Source: DATKFM01 sp046154965 (lineage in GTDB: Bacteria > Pseudomonadota > Alphaproteobacteria > Dongiales > Dongiaceae). From it: DNA of 37,900 nt. Shown one piece after another: positions 17,109-26,857 of the stretch. Each line of letters starts with the position of its first letter. The first letter of the stretch is position 1. The DNA lies in assembly GCA_046154965.1 (NCBI GenBank), contig JBJXDY010000115.1, forward strand, positions 1 to 37,900, read 5' to 3'. Made by a program: the position numbers and the translations under genes. The notes under the pieces are model-generated. The model did no database searches, was not told the origin of the DNA, and worked only from the letters and a program-made list of their open reading frames with translations.

Positions 17109-18680
17109 ATGGCGGCAGAATACGAACTGAACAATGACGGCGTGGTCGTCGTCATCGGTTCCGGTGCCGGCGGCGGCACTTTGTCCAATGAACTGGCGCA
17201 GAAGGGCATCGACGTGGTCTGCCTGGAGGCGGGGCCGCGGGTGGAAATGGACGAGTTCGTCAACAGTGAGTGGGCGAACTTCGTGCAGATCTCCTGGCTC
17301 GACAAGCGCACAAGCTCGGGCAGCTGGCGCGTGGCCAAGGATTTTTCGGGGTTGCCGGCCTGGATCGTCAAGGCGGTCGGCGGCTCGACCGTCCACTGGG
17401 CCGGCGCTTCGCTGCGGTTCCAGGAGCACGAGTTCAAGGTGAAGAGCACCTATGGCGAGATCGCCGGCGCCAATCTGCTGGATTGGCCGCTGACGCTGCA
17501 GGAGCTGGAGCCCTACTACGCCCGCGCCGAGGACAAGATGGGCGTCACCGGCACCAACGACATTCCGCGCCTGCCGGGCAACAACAACTTCAAGGTGCTG
17601 GCGGCCGGCGCCAGGCGCCTGGGCTACAAGGAGTTCCACACCGGCAACATGGCGATCAACTCGCAGGAACGGGATGGCCGCGGCTCCTGCCAGCAGATCG
17701 GCTTCTGCTTCCAGGGCTGCAAGTCCGGCGCGAAATGGTCGACGCTGATCTCGGAAATCCCGAAGGGCGAGGCGACCGGCAAGCTGGAAGTGCGGCCGAA
17801 TTCCCAGGTGCTGCAGATCCAGCATGACGACAGCGGCAAGGTTACCGGCGTGCTCTATGCCGACAAGGATGGCAAGCAGCAGGTGCAGAAGGCGCGCGCC
17901 GTGGCTGTCGCCGGCAACTCGATCGAGAGCCCGCGGCTGCTGCTGAACTCCGCTTCGGCGATGTTCCCCGACGGCCTCGCCAATTCCTCCGGCATGGTGG
18001 GCAAGAACTACATGCGCCACATGACCGGGTCGGTCTACGCCATCTTCGACAAGCCGGTGAACATGTATCGCGGCACCACCATGGCCGGCATCATCAAGGA
18101 TGAGGCGCGCCATGATCCGTCGCGCGGCTTCGCCGGCGGCTATGAGATGGAGACGCTGGCCCTGGGATTGCCGTTTATGGCGGCGTTCCTCGATCCCGGC
18201 GCCTGGGGCCGCGAATTCACCTCGGCGATGGACGGCTATGAGAACATGGCCGGCATGTGGCTGGTGGGCGAGGACATGCCGCAGGAGAAGAACGGCGTCA
18301 CGCTGCATGCGACGGAGAAAGACCAATTCGGCCTGCCGGTGCCGAACGTGAACTTCGACGACCATCCCAACGACATCGCCATGCGCAACCATGCCTTCAA
18401 GCAGGGCTCGGCGGTGTATGCGGCCGTTGGGGCGAACCGGCTGATCGAGACGCCGCCCTATCCCTCGACGCACAATCTGGGCACCAATCGGATGAGCGAG
18501 AAACCGAAGGACGGCGTGGTCAACAAGCATGGGCAGACCCACGACATCAAGAATCTGTTCATCTCCGACGGCAGCCAGTTCACCACGGGGGCGGCGGAGA
18601 ATCCGACGCTGACCATCGTCACCCTGGCGATCCGTCAGGCGGAGTACATCGCCGACCAGATGGGCAAGAACGAGATCTGA
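17109..18680 (+). CDS. GMC family FAD-dependent oxidoreductase
   Basis: The product (523 aa) has an N-terminal Rossmann motif VVVIGSGAGGGTLSNELAQKG and the ADP-binding LEAGP. GGSTVHWAGAS binds FAD. The C-terminal GMC catalytic pair is H455 (THNLGTNRM) and N498 (GAAENPTLT). It has no export signal of its own, in line with piggy-back export by the preceding Tat protein. It resembles the large subunit of gluconate/sugar-alcohol dehydrogenases. No cytochrome c subunit follows, so the electron acceptor is unknown. A strong terminator lies 24 bp after the stop. The substrate is probably a sugar, polyol or alcohol. Confidence 0.92.
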   Translation: MAAEYELNNDGVVVVIGSGAGGGTLSNELAQKGIDVVCLEAGPRVEMDEFVNSEWANFVQISWLDKRTSSGSWRVAKDFSGLPAWIVKAVGGSTVHWAGASLRFQEHEFKVKSTYGEIAGANLLDWPLTLQELEPYYARAEDKMGVTGTNDIPRLPGNNNFKVLAAGARRLGYKEFHTGNMAINSQERDGRGSCQQIGFCFQGCKSGAKWSTLISEIPKGEATGKLEVRPNSQVLQIQHDDSGKVTGVLYADKDGKQQVQKARAVAVAGNSIESPRLLLNSASAMFPDGLANSSGMVGKNYMRHMTGSVYAIFDKPVNMYRGTTMAGIIKDEARHDPSRGFAGGYEMETLALGLPFMAAFLDPGAWGREFTSAMDGYENMAGMWLVGEDMPQEKNGVTLHATEKDQFGLPVPNVNFDDHPNDIAMRNHAFKQGSAVYAAVGANRLIETPPYPSTHNLGTNRMSEKPKDGVVNKHGQTHDIKNLFISDGSQFTTGAAENPTLTIVTLAIRQAEYIADQMGKNEI

Positions 18681-18704
18681 CGCACAGGGCGAATGCCTCG
18701 ATCC

Positions 18705-18747
18705 GGGCCGGCCGGACTCCGCAGCGAGTCGGCCGGCCCTTTCTTTT
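18705..18747 (+). terminator. Rho-independent terminator after the GMC operon
   Basis: GGGCCGGCCGGACTC (18705-18719) pairs with GAGTC-GGCCGGCCC (18726-18739) with one bulge, around a 6-nt loop, followed by TTTCTTTT. This is the clearest intrinsic terminator in the window. It separates the GMC pair from glucokinase. Confidence 0.88.
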
Positions 18748-18849
18748 GCGGCGCCGCGTTTCCTTGACAGGCGGGACCCTGTGGTGAGGATGGCCGGGAA
18801 TTGAATTTTCCGGTCATCGTTTTCTCCTGTGGATTCTCCAGGTCCGGCA

Positions 18850-19848
18850 ATGCGGCGCGACGGCAATCAGGTGATCGGTCTGGTGGGCGATTTCGGCGGC
18901 TCTAACGCGCGCTTTGCGGTTGCCGCCGGCGACGGCGAGGGCGGCATCGCGCTCTCGGCCGAACAGGATCTGGTGACCGCGGCCTACCCCGACGTGGTGG
19001 CGGCGGCGCGGCATTTTCTCGGGCAGCAGCGCATCGGGCCGGTGCAAGCCGCCTGCTTCGCCATTGCCGGGCCGGTGACGGGCGACCGGGTCGAGCTGAC
19101 CAATGCGCGCTGGCGCTTCTCGATCGCGGAGTCCCGCGCGGCGCTCGGGCTCGATCATCTGGATGTGGTGAACGACTTTTCCGCCCTGGCGCTGTCGCTG
19201 CCCTATCTGAAAGGCGCCGATCTCGAGCGGATCGGCGGCGGCGAGCCGGCGGCAAACGAGACAAAGGCGGTGATTGGCCCCGGCACAGGTCTTGGCGTAT
19301 CCGGCCTGATCTGGAGCGGGCGCGCCTGGATTCCGCTGAAGAGCGAGGGCGGTCACGCGACGTACTCGCCGGTGGGCGAGCGCGAGCGGGAGGTCGGCCG
19401 CATTCTCGAACGGCGCTACGGCCATGTGTCCTGCGAGCGGGTGCTGTCCGGCGGCGGGCTGGTGAATCTGTATGAGGCGCTGCGCGAAATCACCGGAGAG
19501 GCGGCCGCGGATCTGACGCCGCCGCAGATCACGGCGAAGGCGCTGACGGCGGATGGCGGGCTCTGCGCCGAGGCGGTGGAGATCTTCTGTGCGGCGCTCG
19601 GCACGGCGGCCGGCAGCTTGGCGCTGACTCTGGGCGCGCGGGGCGGCGTCTATGTCGGCGGCGGCATCGTGCCGCGGCTCTTGCCGCTGCTGCGGCGCTC
19701 GGCCTTCCGCATGCGCTTCGACGACAAGGGGCGGCTCACCGACTATGTGCGCGGCATTCCCGCCTATCTGATCCTGCGGCAGCATGCGGGGCTGCTGGGC
19801 GCCGCGGCGGCGTTGGTGCAGGAAAAGAACAACGGGAAGGGAGAATAA
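18850..19848 (+). CDS. glk: Glucokinase
   Basis: The product (332 aa) is an ATP-dependent hexokinase of the Glk family, which phosphorylates glucose to glucose-6-phosphate in the cytoplasm. The phosphate-binding motif GDFGGSNARFAV is near residue 13, the catalytic-Asp segment VVNDFSALALSL follows, and the sugar-binding KSEGGHATYSP and the GPGTGLGVSG and GGGIVPRL ATP-fold motifs are all present. The ATG at 18850 is preferred over GTG at 18829, which has no SD. It is followed after 3 bp by a cupin gene, so the two are co-transcribed. Its position after a GMC sugar-type dehydrogenase suggests a loose sugar-metabolism theme. Confidence 0.93.
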   Translation: MRRDGNQVIGLVGDFGGSNARFAVAAGDGEGGIALSAEQDLVTAAYPDVVAAARHFLGQQRIGPVQAACFAIAGPVTGDRVELTNARWRFSIAESRAALGLDHLDVVNDFSALALSLPYLKGADLERIGGGEPAANETKAVIGPGTGLGVSGLIWSGRAWIPLKSEGGHATYSPVGEREREVGRILERRYGHVSCERVLSGGGLVNLYEALREITGEAAADLTPPQITAKALTADGGLCAEAVEIFCAALGTAAGSLALTLGARGGVYVGGGIVPRLLPLLRRSAFRMRFDDKGRLTDYVRGIPAYLILRQHAGLLGAAAALVQEKNNGKGE

Positions 19849-19851
19849 GAC

Positions 19852-20208
19852 ATGGCGGCCGTTCAGATCGTCCGTTTTGGGGTCAACGCGCCGGCGGCGG
19901 AGAAGGGCAAGCCCGGCAACATCCTCAGCGGCGCGCCGCAGACCGGCGTGCAGAACTACTACACCGACAAGAACGGCGAGTTCTTCTCCGGCGTATGGGA
20001 GTCGACGCCGGGAAAATGGGCCATCAACTACACCGAGGATGAGTTCTGCATCATCCTCGAAGGCCATGTCGTGCTGGCGGACGAATCCGGCAAGTCGGAA
20101 ACTTTCAAGGCCGGCGATGCCTTCGTCATTCCCGCCGGCTTCAAGGGAACGTGGGAGACGGTGGCGAAAGTGCGGAAGTACTATGCGATCAGCGAGCGCA
20201 AAGGCTAG
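19852..20208 (+). CDS. Cupin domain protein (Cupin_3/DUF861-like)
   Basis: The product (118 aa) is a single small beta-barrel. The first cupin motif is replaced by the DUF861 style: FFSGVWESTPGKWAINYTED followed by EFCIILEGHVVLADESG. The second part is FKAGDAFVIPAGFKGTWETV, with conserved G-D and P-x-G-F. The lack of the full His-His-Glu metal set is usual for this subfamily. Relatives include ureidoglycine aminohydrolase-like proteins, but no substrate can be assigned. The gene starts 3 bp after glk and ends in a CTAG that is also the stop of the convergent amidase. Confidence 0.85.
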   Translation: MAAVQIVRFGVNAPAAEKGKPGNILSGAPQTGVQNYYTDKNGEFFSGVWESTPGKWAINYTEDEFCIILEGHVVLADESGKSETFKAGDAFVIPAGFKGTWETVAKVRKYYAISERKG

Positions 20209-21599
20209 AGCGCCGGCATCTTGAAGGGCGCCACCGATTCGTAGGCCCGCGCCGCCTGCAGCACTTTCGCATCCGCATACATCGGCCCGACAATCTGCAA
20301 GCCCGCCGGCAGGCCCGACTTGGTGAGCCCGCAGGGGACCGTCGCCGCGGGCTGGCGCGTCAGGTTGAACGGGTAGGTGAAGGGCGTCCAGTCGGGCCAG
20401 CGGGCTTGGCCGGAGCCCGGCGGCACTTCCACGCCGGCCTTGAAGGCGGGGATGGGAATCGTCGGCGTCAGCAACAGGTCCCATTTGCGATGAAGCGCAT
20501 TCATGGCGACGCCCAGCGCCTCGCGCTCCTTCACCGCCGCCAGATAATCCATGAGGGAGAGCCGCGCGCCCTGGCCGGCGATGTCGATCAGCCCGGGGTC
20601 CATCAGCTTGCGCTGCTCGGGCGCATAGGCGCGGAGCGCGTTGGCGGCGCCGGGGAACCAGTGCTGGGCAAAGCAGCGGCCGCTGTCGGGCAAGCCGGTA
20701 TCGACTTCTTCGACCCGGGCGCCGAGCTCGCCGAAGCGCTTTGCCGCCGCAGCGACCAGCGCCGCGACCTCGCCGTCCACTTTCGCGCCGGCGATCGTGG
20801 GCGCATAGGCGATGCGCAGGCCCTTCACGCCGGCATCCAGATTGCCGAGATAGTTCGCGCCATCCGGCGGCAGCGCATACCAGTCGCGGTCGTCGGGCTG
20901 CGACAGCAAGGTGAGCATCAACGCGCCGTCGGCGACCGTGCGGGTCATCGGCCCCACATGGGCCAGCGTGCCGAAGGGGCTGAGCGGATGGGCGGGCACG
21001 CGGCCGAAGCTCTGCTTGATGCCGAAGATGCCGGTGAAGGCGGCGGGAATGCGAATCGAGCCGCCGCCGTCGGTGCCGATGTGCAGCGCGCCCATGCCCG
21101 TGGCCGCCGCCACGGCCGCGCCGCCGCTGCTGCCGCCGGGTGTCATCTCCAGGTTCCAGGGATTGCGGGTGATGCCGGTAAGCGGCGAATCGGTGACGCC
21201 CTTCCAGCCGAACTCGGGCGTCGTGGTCTTGCCCAGAAGCACCGCGCCGTTTTCCCGCAGGCGCGCCACCGATGGCGCGTCTTCGTTCCAGGGCTGGTTG
21301 CGGTCGACGGCCCTGGAACCGCGCAGAGTCGCCCAGCCCTTGGCGATGATCAGGTCCTTCACGCTCGCCGGCACGCCATCGGCCAGGCCCTTGGGTTCGC
21401 CGCGCTGCCAGCGCTGTTCCGATTCCCGCGCGGACGCCAGCGCGCCCGCTTCATCGACCAAGCAATAGGCGTTGAACTTCTCATTGTGCCGCGTGATCTG
21501 CGCCAGCGCCGCTTTCGTCACGTCGACCGGCGAGAGTTTCTTCTGTTTGTAGGATTTGAGCAGCGCGACGGCCGGCATCATTGCCAATTCGGAAGACAT
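20205..21599 (-). CDS. Amidase (amidase signature family)
   Basis: The product (464 aa) hydrolyses a C-N amide bond through a Ser-cis-Ser-Lys triad. K81 (GVPASVKDL), the GGSSGG stretch at 155-160 and the nucleophile region DGGGSIRIP (S181) are all present. The ATG at 21599 (MSSELAMMPAVALL) is chosen because the longer reading to 21746 would add 49 residues of low-quality sequence into the divergent MFS promoter. The substrate is unknown; GatA is unlikely because no gatB/gatC are nearby. It is convergent with the cupin gene (shared CTAG) and divergent from the MFS gene with a 117-bp spacer. Confidence 0.93.
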   Translation of the reverse strand: MSSELAMMPAVALLKSYKQKKLSPVDVTKAALAQITRHNEKFNAYCLVDEAGALASARESEQRWQRGEPKGLADGVPASVKDLIIAKGWATLRGSRAVDRNQPWNEDAPSVARLRENGAVLLGKTTTPEFGWKGVTDSPLTGITRNPWNLEMTPGGSSGGAAVAAATGMGALHIGTDGGGSIRIPAAFTGIFGIKQSFGRVPAHPLSPFGTLAHVGPMTRTVADGALMLTLLSQPDDRDWYALPPDGANYLGNLDAGVKGLRIAYAPTIAGAKVDGEVAALVAAAAKRFGELGARVEEVDTGLPDSGRCFAQHWFPGAANALRAYAPEQRKLMDPGLIDIAGQGARLSLMDYLAAVKEREALGVAMNALHRKWDLLLTPTIPIPAFKAGVEVPPGSGQARWPDWTPFTYPFNLTRQPAATVPCGLTKSGLPAGLQIVGPMYADAKVLQAARAYESVAPFKMPAL

Positions 21600-21716
21600 G
21601 GGACCCCGACCTCTTGCAGGACGTAATGCGTTGCATGCATTCCTGTCATGCCCGCCGGTCCTTGTCGAGAGCGCCTCCGACCGTGTAAATTCGCCGCCGG
21701 GGAAGGACCTCATCTC
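21600..21716. promoter_or_regulatory. Divergent promoter region between amidase and MFS transporter
   Basis: The spacer contains AATGC-gttgcat-GCATT (21625-21641), a 5-bp inverted repeat around a GCATGC palindrome; it is a possible regulator site for both genes. GGAAGGA before 21717 is the MFS ribosome binding site. Core promoter elements are not clear. Confidence 0.35.
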
Positions 21717-22883
21717 ATGTCCGTCGCAGCCTATAACAGCGCGCAACGCACGCGCAGCCTGATCGCTGTCATTGCCGCCGCGCTCAGCGTCGGCATTGCC
21801 GTGGGCGCCATGGTGCCGCTGATCTCGCTACGGCTCGAGGCGGCTGGCTACAGCAATACCCTGATTGGCATCAACGGCGCGATGTTTCCCGTTGGGCTGC
21901 TGGCGATCGGCTACTGGTTGCCGCCCATCCTGCGGTTCTTCGGTCCCCTGCGCGCCGTCTATTTCGGCGTCGGAGTGACGTCGTTCAGCGTTCTGCTTTT
22001 GCCGGTGTTGGACAACTATATCGCCTGGTGCCTGTTGCGGTTGGGAGCCGGCGCGGCGGGCGGTGTCTACTGGGTCATGAGCGAGACCTGGATCAACATG
22101 ATGGTGACGGAGAGAACCCGAGCCCGGGTGATGGCGCTCTATGCCAGCGCCATGGCCTTCGGCTTTGCCTTCGGGCCGGAGATTGTCGCCCGAATCGGCA
22201 TCGAGGGCTTCCTGCCGTTCGTTATCATCAGTGCCTTGTTGGCGGCGAGCGCGGTACCGTTCTTCTTCGTCCATGACGTAAAGCCGGATATCCCCGAGCA
22301 TGCCGGCGTCAATGTGCTGGGCGCCGTGCGTATCGCGCCTCTCGTCCTCTTCGCCGGCCTGGCCGGCGGCGCCGCCGAGAGCGCGCTCTACGTGATGCTG
22401 CCGCTCTATGGAACCGAATCCGGATACGATCAGGCCAGCGCCGCACGATTGCTGACCTGGTTCTACATCGGCAATGTCGTGCTGCAGTTCCCGCTCGGCT
22501 ATATCGCCGACCGCTTCGGCCGGTTTCGCCTGCTTCAGCTCTGCATCGCGGGGACGCTCATCGGCGCAATCCTCCTGCCGTTGGTATTCGCGGACGAGCT
22601 GCCGCTGCGCATCATGCTGCTGCTGTGGGGCGGTGTGACCATGGGCATTTACACGCTATCCTTGGCGCTGCTGGGCGAGCGTTTCCAGCTGGGCGATCTT
22701 TCGGCCGCCAATGCCGCCTATGTCATGATGTACGAGATCGGCGGCCTCGGCGGACCGGTGATGTCGGGCGGCATGATGGATACGATGGGGCGGCAAGGCT
22801 TGCCGCTGTTCGCGGCGATCATCACGGCGGTGTATCTGATCTACGCGGCGGTCTCCCGGCGGAAGGCGCCTGCCGGACGCTAG
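21717..22883 (+). CDS. Major facilitator superfamily transporter (YfkF/YcaD-like)
   Basis: The product (388 aa) is an inner-membrane protein with about 12 predicted spans. The first half includes SLIAVIAAALSVGIAVGAMV and a loop with WINMMVTERTRARVMALYAS. The second half includes the MFS loop GYIADRFGRFRLLQLC. The START/SD pair (GGAAGGA, ATG at 21717) is good. The pattern 'SETWINMMVTERTRARV' recalls the YcaD/YfkF group of uncharacterised exporters; the substrate cannot be told. The stop shares CTAG with the convergent cyclodeaminase-family gene. Confidence 0.92.
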   Translation: MSVAAYNSAQRTRSLIAVIAAALSVGIAVGAMVPLISLRLEAAGYSNTLIGINGAMFPVGLLAIGYWLPPILRFFGPLRAVYFGVGVTSFSVLLLPVLDNYIAWCLLRLGAGAAGGVYWVMSETWINMMVTERTRARVMALYASAMAFGFAFGPEIVARIGIEGFLPFVIISALLAASAVPFFFVHDVKPDIPEHAGVNVLGAVRIAPLVLFAGLAGGAAESALYVMLPLYGTESGYDQASAARLLTWFYIGNVVLQFPLGYIADRFGRFRLLQLCIAGTLIGAILLPLVFADELPLRIMLLLWGGVTMGIYTLSLALLGERFQLGDLSAANAAYVMMYEIGGLGGPVMSGGMMDTMGRQGLPLFAAIITAVYLIYAAVSRRKAPAGR

Positions 22884-23821
22884 CGTCCTTCCAGCTTCGC
22901 CAGCAGATGCTGTGCGGTGCCCAGATCCTCATGGCCGCCGCCGCCGGATTTGAACAGGGTGATCTCATCGTCGCTTTGCCGGCCGGGCTTTTCGCCGCGC
23001 GCCAGTTGGAACGTATCGGCGATGGCGTCCTTGGCGATCAAGCCGGCCTCCAGCGGTCTGCAGATATCGCCGCAATGGGCGCCGGCGGTGAACCAGGCAT
23101 CGATGAAGACGCGGGAACGCCTGATGGCCTCGTCATCGGCTTCGCGCATGTCCGGCCGGAAGCCGCCGACCAGATCAAGATGCTGCCCGGGCCGCAGCCA
23201 GGCGCCCTTGATCAGCGGCTCCTTTGCCATGGTGGCGGCGGAAATCACATCGGCCCAGCGCACGGCGCCTTCCAGGTCGTCCGCGACCTCCACCCGCACG
23301 CCCGGCAGCTGCAGTGCGGCGGCCATCTGCCGCGCCTTGGCCGCGTTTCGGTTCCAGACCCGCACCTCTTTGATCGGCCGCACGGCGCAATGGGCCATGG
23401 CGAGATGGGGCGCGAGCTGCCCGGCGCCCAGCATCAGCAGCTTGCCGGCTTCCTTGCGTGCCAGGTATGTCGCCGCCAGCGCCGAGTTCGCTGCCGTCTT
23501 GCGCAGCGTCAGTGCCGCGCCATCGATGACAGCCAGCGGGTAGCCGTTGCTGCCGTCGAACAGCACATAGACGCCGACGACGGACAGCAGGCCCTTCGCC
23601 TCGTTGCCGGGAAAGACGCTGACCAGCTTCACGCCCTGATGCCGGCCATGCTGCCAGGCCGGCAGCAGCAACCAGATATTCTCCCGGCCGTCCGGCAGCT
23701 TCTCCGACAGATGGATCGACCTCGCCTCATCGACGCCGCGGCGGAACAGATCGCGCAGCGCTTCGACCAGCGGCGGATAGTCGAGGAGGGCGTGGACTTG
23801 CTCGGCGGAGATGATGTGCAC
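22880..23821 (-). CDS. Ornithine cyclodeaminase/mu-crystallin family protein
   Basis: The GTG at 23821 gives 313 aa, the family's usual size, beginning VHIISAEQVHALLDYPPLVE. A longer ATG reading to 23899 overlaps the ATPase gene by 43 bp. The NAD(P)-binding motif is MLGAGQLAPHLA. Substrate-side residues include GVKLVSVFPGN (K) and TLRKTAANSALAA (R). Family members make proline from ornithine, or reduce cyclic imines such as pyrroline-2-carboxylate. As the last gene of the pip-dpp operon it fits proline-related metabolism. The 3' end shares CTAG with the MFS gene. Confidence 0.9.
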   Translation of the reverse strand: MHIISAEQVHALLDYPPLVEALRDLFRRGVDEARSIHLSEKLPDGRENIWLLLPAWQHGRHQGVKLVSVFPGNEAKGLLSVVGVYVLFDGSNGYPLAVIDGAALTLRKTAANSALAATYLARKEAGKLLMLGAGQLAPHLAMAHCAVRPIKEVRVWNRNAAKARQMAAALQLPGVRVEVADDLEGAVRWADVISAATMAKEPLIKGAWLRPGQHLDLVGGFRPDMREADDEAIRRSRVFIDAWFTAGAHCGDICRPLEAGLIAKDAIADTFQLARGEKPGRQSDDEITLFKSGGGGHEDLGTAQHLLAKLEGR

Positions 23822-23856
23822 GGGAATCTTCGTGGCAGTTTGGAGAGGCCGGAGTT

Positions 23857-24863
<1,007 letters not shown>

Positions 24864-24867
<4 letters not shown>

Positions 24868-25877
24868 GGCGCACCCGCAGGCGCTGCAATCCGTCCGGCA
24901 CGCGCGCCCTCCCGTTCGGCCGGAGGAATGAAGCAGGCGGCCAGATGACCGTTCCCGCCGCTCAGCTCGGGCCGCTGGCCGCAGGGATGAAAGCGGTGGC
25001 GGCAGCGCGGCGCGAAGGCGCAGCCCGGCGGCAGTGCCAGCAGCGAGGGCGGATTGCCGCCGATGGATTTCAGGCGGCGCGGCCGGGCGCCCTCCAGCGG
25101 CGGGATCGAATCCAAGAGGCCCCAGGTATAGGGATGCCAGGGTGCCTTGAAGAGATCGCGCGTCGCGCCTTGCTCGGCGACGCGGCCGGCATACATCACC
25201 GTCACCCGGTCGGCCAGTTCGGCCACCACGCCCATGTCGTGGGTGATGAGGACGACTGCCGATCCATGATTGCGCCGCAGCTTTTGCACGAGCTCGAGGA
25301 TCTGCGCCTGCACCGTGACATCCAGCGCCGTTGTCGGCTCGTCGGCGATCAGCAATGACGGATTGCAGGACAGCGCCATGGCGATGACGGCCCGCTGGCG
25401 CATGCCGCCGGAAAGCTCGTGGGGATAGCGGTCGACGGCGGCGGCGGGATTGGCGAAACCGACCTCGGCAAGAAGATCCACGGCCCGCTGCCGCGCGGCT
25501 GATTTCGTCACCTTGTTGTGCGTCATCACCTGCTCGGCGATCTGCCAGCCGATGGTGTAGACCGGCGTCAACGCCGTCATCGGGTCCTGGAAGATCATGG
25601 CGATCTCGTTGCCGCGGACATGACGCAGCTCCCGCTGCGGCAGGCCGATCAGCTCGCGGCCCTTATAGACGATCGAGCCTTCGATCACCGCGTTGGGATC
25701 GATGATCAGGCCGATCACGCTGAGCAGGGAGACGGTCTTGCCCGATCCGGACTCGCCGACCACGCCGAGGATTTCGCCTTCGCCGACATCGAAAGAGACG
25801 TCGTCGACGGCGCGCACCACGCCCTGCTCTGTGCGGAAGGAGACGCAGAGGTTGCGCACGCTCAGCATGGCGCTCAC
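24864..25877 (-). CDS. Dipeptide/oligopeptide ABC transporter ATP-binding protein (DppD/OppD type)
   Basis: The product (337 aa) has Walker A GESGSGKT (41-48), signature LSGGMRQRAVIAMAL, Walker B LLIADEPTTALD and the H-loop VLITHDMGV. The C-terminal Cys-rich extension (PPGCAFAPRCRHRFHPCGQRP) matches the OppD/DppD subfamily. Both ends overlap neighbours by 4 bp (ATGA), which indicates a coupled operon. Confidence 0.95.
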
Positions 25878-26857
25878 CGGCCGCGCCCCCGGGTTCGCAC
25901 GCGGGGATCGAGCACGACATAAGCCATGTCGACCAGCGCATTTGCGGTGACGACGAAAAACGACGCGTACATTACCGTCGCCATGATGATCGGCAGGTCC
26001 AGGTTCTTCAGCGCGTCATAAGTCAGCTTGCCGATGCCCTGAAGCCCGAACACCACCTCGGTCAACAGCGCCGCGCCGCCGACAAGGGCGCCGAAATCCA
26101 GGCCGAACAGGGTCACGATCGTGACCAGCGACGTGCGCAGGGCGTGGCGCACGAGGATGCGGGTCTCGCTCAGGCCCTTGGCGCGCGCGGTGCGGATATA
26201 GTCCTCCTGGCCGGCCTCCACCAGATTGGCGCGCAGCACGCGGCCATAGAGCCCCATATAGAGCGTCGCTAGCGTCACCCAGGGGATCACCAGCGTCAGG
26301 AACCAGCCGGCCGGATCTGTGGAAAAGGGCTTGTAACCCAGCGGCGGCACCCAGCCGAACAGCCAGCTATCGTGGAGCATGCTCTGGGTCAGCAGATTCA
26401 TGACCGCGCCGAGCCAGAAGACCGGCATGGAGACGCCAATCAGTCCGAGCATCATCAGCGACCGGTCCAGAAGGCTGTTCTTCGTGGCCGCGGCGATCAG
26501 GCCGATCAGGATGCCGCCCGCCATCCAGAGAATGGCGGCGCCGATCACCAGGGAGAGCGTCACCGGCACGACGTCCAGCACCGCCGGCACCACCTTCCAG
26601 CCGCGATTGACGAATGACGTCAGGTCCCGGGTGATGAACAGCTTGGTCATCATCTTGCCGTACTGCACCGGCAATGGCCGGTCGAGGCCGAAGCTCTCGC
26701 GAACCGCCTGCAACGTCTCCGGCGAGGCGTTGCGGCCGGCGATACGCGCCGCGGGATCGGCGCCGGGCGTGGCAAAGAAGATGAGGAACACGAGCACGCT
26801 GATGCCGAACATGACGAACAGCATCTGCCCGAGCCGGTGAATCAGCGCGAGCAGCAT
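25874..26857 (-). CDS. Dipeptide-type ABC transporter permease (DppB type)
   Basis: The product (327 aa) has six predicted membrane spans and begins MLLALIHRLGQMLFVMFGIS. The EAA loop reads EAGQEDYIRTARAKGL, which contacts the ATPases. The large periplasmic loop after span 1 (RESFGLDRPLPVQYGKMM) is typical of DppB/OppB. The start at 26857 shares its A with the upstream stop (TGATG). The open frame continues upstream, but that part lies inside the dppC-type gene in another frame and is not coding. Confidence 0.94.
   Translation of the reverse strand: MLLALIHRLGQMLFVMFGISVLVFLIFFATPGADPAARIAGRNASPETLQAVRESFGLDRPLPVQYGKMMTKLFITRDLTSFVNRGWKVVPAVLDVVPVTLSLVIGAAILWMAGGILIGLIAAATKNSLLDRSLMMLGLIGVSMPVFWLGAVMNLLTQSMLHDSWLFGWVPPLGYKPFSTDPAGWFLTLVIPWVTLATLYMGLYGRVLRANLVEAGQEDYIRTARAKGLSETRILVRHALRTSLVTIVTLFGLDFGALVGGAALLTEVVFGLQGIGKLTYDALKNLDLPIIMATVMYASFFVVTANALVDMAYVVLDPRVRTRGRGR

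Noticed and set aside
16869..18866. 665-aa open frame antisense to the GMC oxidoreductase gene
   Set aside because: High-GC shadow frame, rich in Arg/His/Gly with no motif; the plus strand encodes a clear GMC enzyme.
18814..20484. 556-aa minus-strand frame over glucokinase and cupin
   Set aside because: Antisense artefact with low-complexity composition; both plus-strand genes have family motifs.
20151..21626. 491-aa plus-strand frame opposite the amidase
   Set aside because: Amidase signature residues are on the minus strand; this frame is Arg/Gln-rich noise.
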